Assembly (NCBI RefSeq): GCF_002078875.1
Contig: NC_034421.1
Coordinates: forward strand, 14,589,218-14,653,217
Reading direction: 5' to 3'
DNA: 64,000 nt
Origin: Numida meleagris
Lineage: Eukaryota; Chordata; Aves; Galliformes; Numididae
In this document: in pieces, positions 62,955-64,000 of the stretch
Layout: each line of letters starts with the position of its first letter
Position numbering within the stretch: position 1 is the stretch's first letter
Program-made: the position numbers and the translations under genes
The notes under the pieces: generated by a model
The model's input: only the letters and a program-made list of their open reading frames with translations
Databases searched by the model: none
Told to the model about the DNA's origin: nothing

Positions 62955-64000
62955 TTCTTCATGACATCATGCTGATAGGCTTAATGAGTAGCTAATAAGC
63001 TAAGTGTCAGGGAGTGAAAAAGGAAAAAAAGAACCTGGGAGGATCCGGACAGAAAGCAGCTCCTCATTCACACATCCCACCAAGGGAACCTCCAAACCAT
63101 TTTTATCTTCCTTCACGTCCCAGCTCCCTTCAAGCCAGGAGCAGAGCAGCATCCTGAGAGTGTGTGCACGCAGCCAGCTCCCTCCTTGCAGCACTGAGTC
63201 TTGTGGGGCACTTGGCTTTGCTCTCCACCAGGATTCAGATCTCTGCCATGCATCCAGGTCTGTCCTTGCCCACGCTGCCTCACTGGCCCTGGAGCTCCCG
63301 AGGGAGCAGCCCTGACCCCACTAAGCTGCTGCCACCTGCCCGCTCACAGACATCCCGTCCCTCGTGTCCCCATGGGCACAGCAACCACCCGCAGTCCTCC
63401 ATCCCACGCCCAGACCTGCTGCGTCAGAATTCGGAGCACCGGGAAACCAAGCACAGCCTGCAGAGCATTAAAATTAATCCAGGGCTTGGCCAGCTGCTGG
63501 GTAGCTTGCAGCAAATCTGACAGCGAGGGCGTTAGATTAAAAAAATAATAATAATAAAAATTTAAAAAAAAGTCAAAGGGTGTTGGGTAGAGGCAGCTGC
63601 TTTGTAGGGGTTTTATTTTGCACTGGATTGCCAGCCCTGGCTTGCAAGCCTTATCTCTGTTCCAGTGCTAATCACCTTCCCCATCACTCCTATGGCCCCA
63701 GCGTGGCTCTGCTGGCACCAGAAGCGTGAAACGCTTTGCCCATCAGCGGTTTTGCCAATAAACTCGCTCAGAGCAGCTGGGCCAACCGTATTAGTATTTC
63801 ATCAGGATCAGCGCAAGAGCAGAACACGATAAAACCCTTGGCTGCCAAGAAGGCCAATCCCCAGCCCCCGGATGGGGAGCATCCGTCACAGCACATCTCC
63901 GGGGCAGGAGCACGGGAAGGAAGGGCAGTGCCACTCTGCCCCTGCTCCCCACGGAGGGCAGCCAGGTGTGCCCCAAAACCACTGCGTGCCCGAGGACAGA

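Larger units (their letters stand above)
61217..64000. other. Flank upstream of the large exon on the minus strand
   Basis: Expected to be intron preceding the exon at 60987-61216. It holds a poly(T) run of 14 at 62062-62075, two CR1 3' ends, and an AT-rich run of AATAATAATAATAAAAATTT type at 63540-63572. No further exon with convincing splice sites is visible, so the preceding exon is probably beyond the window. Confidence 0.5.

Overview
The window looks like GC-rich nuclear DNA from a bird, probably a microchromosome or a gene-rich arm. The main evidence is at least ten fragments of the CR1 LINE family, which dominates avian genomes, including its typical 3' ends with ATTCTATGATTCT-like tails. 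There are also vertebrate-type splice sites, CpG-rich patches, poly(A)/poly(T) tracts and microsatellites. I see no bacterial or viral gene organisation, no operons and no CRISPR array. Nearly all open frames are chance products of high GC content.

The only convincing coding signal is two exons on the minus strand. One is a 230-bp exon at 60987-61216 with a strong polypyrimidine tract plus CAG acceptor and a GTGAGT donor. The other is a 41-bp exon at 15374-15414 with a pyrimidine-rich acceptor and a GTAAGT donor. The first ends in phase 0 and the second starts in phase 0, so they splice cleanly into one reading frame. I infer one gene on the minus strand with an intron of about 45.6 kb filling most of the window; the remaining exons would lie outside on both sides. 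The joined peptide is basic and serine-rich, with phosphosite-like motifs, but I cannot name the gene.

Layout: 1-4.9 kb, non-coding; 4.9-5.7 kb, CR1 (minus); 5.7-15.4 kb, non-coding with AT-rich islands; 15.37-15.41 kb, small exon; 16.0 and 17.3 kb, a microsatellite and a minisatellite; 19.1-20.8 kb, two CR1 pieces; 21.0-21.6 kb, AT-rich element; 24.8-25.2 kb, purine-rich tract; 27.1-27.55 kb, AT-rich element with internal direct and inverted repeats; 27.9-28.3 kb, 16/17-bp minisatellite with a 148-bp higher-order period; 33.8-34.9 kb, CpG-rich block; 35.1-36.0 kb, CR1 (minus, reverse-transcriptase part); 37.4-37.9 kb, CpG-rich block interrupted by a 129-bp assembly gap; 44.3-45.5 kb, the longest CR1 (plus); 51.2-51.5 and 52.3 kb, CR1 pieces; 52.55-52.73 kb, a 21-bp minisatellite; 58.8 kb, CR1 (minus); 61.0-61.2 kb, large exon; 62.4-62.95 kb, two adjacent CR1 3' ends.

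The AT-rich islands inside the long intron look like candidate regulatory elements, but conservation cannot be judged from one sequence. I found no new gene system. The points most worth following are the two-exon gene, the symmetric element at 27.2-27.5 kb, the nested minisatellite at 27.9-28.3 kb, and the gap sitting in a CpG island.
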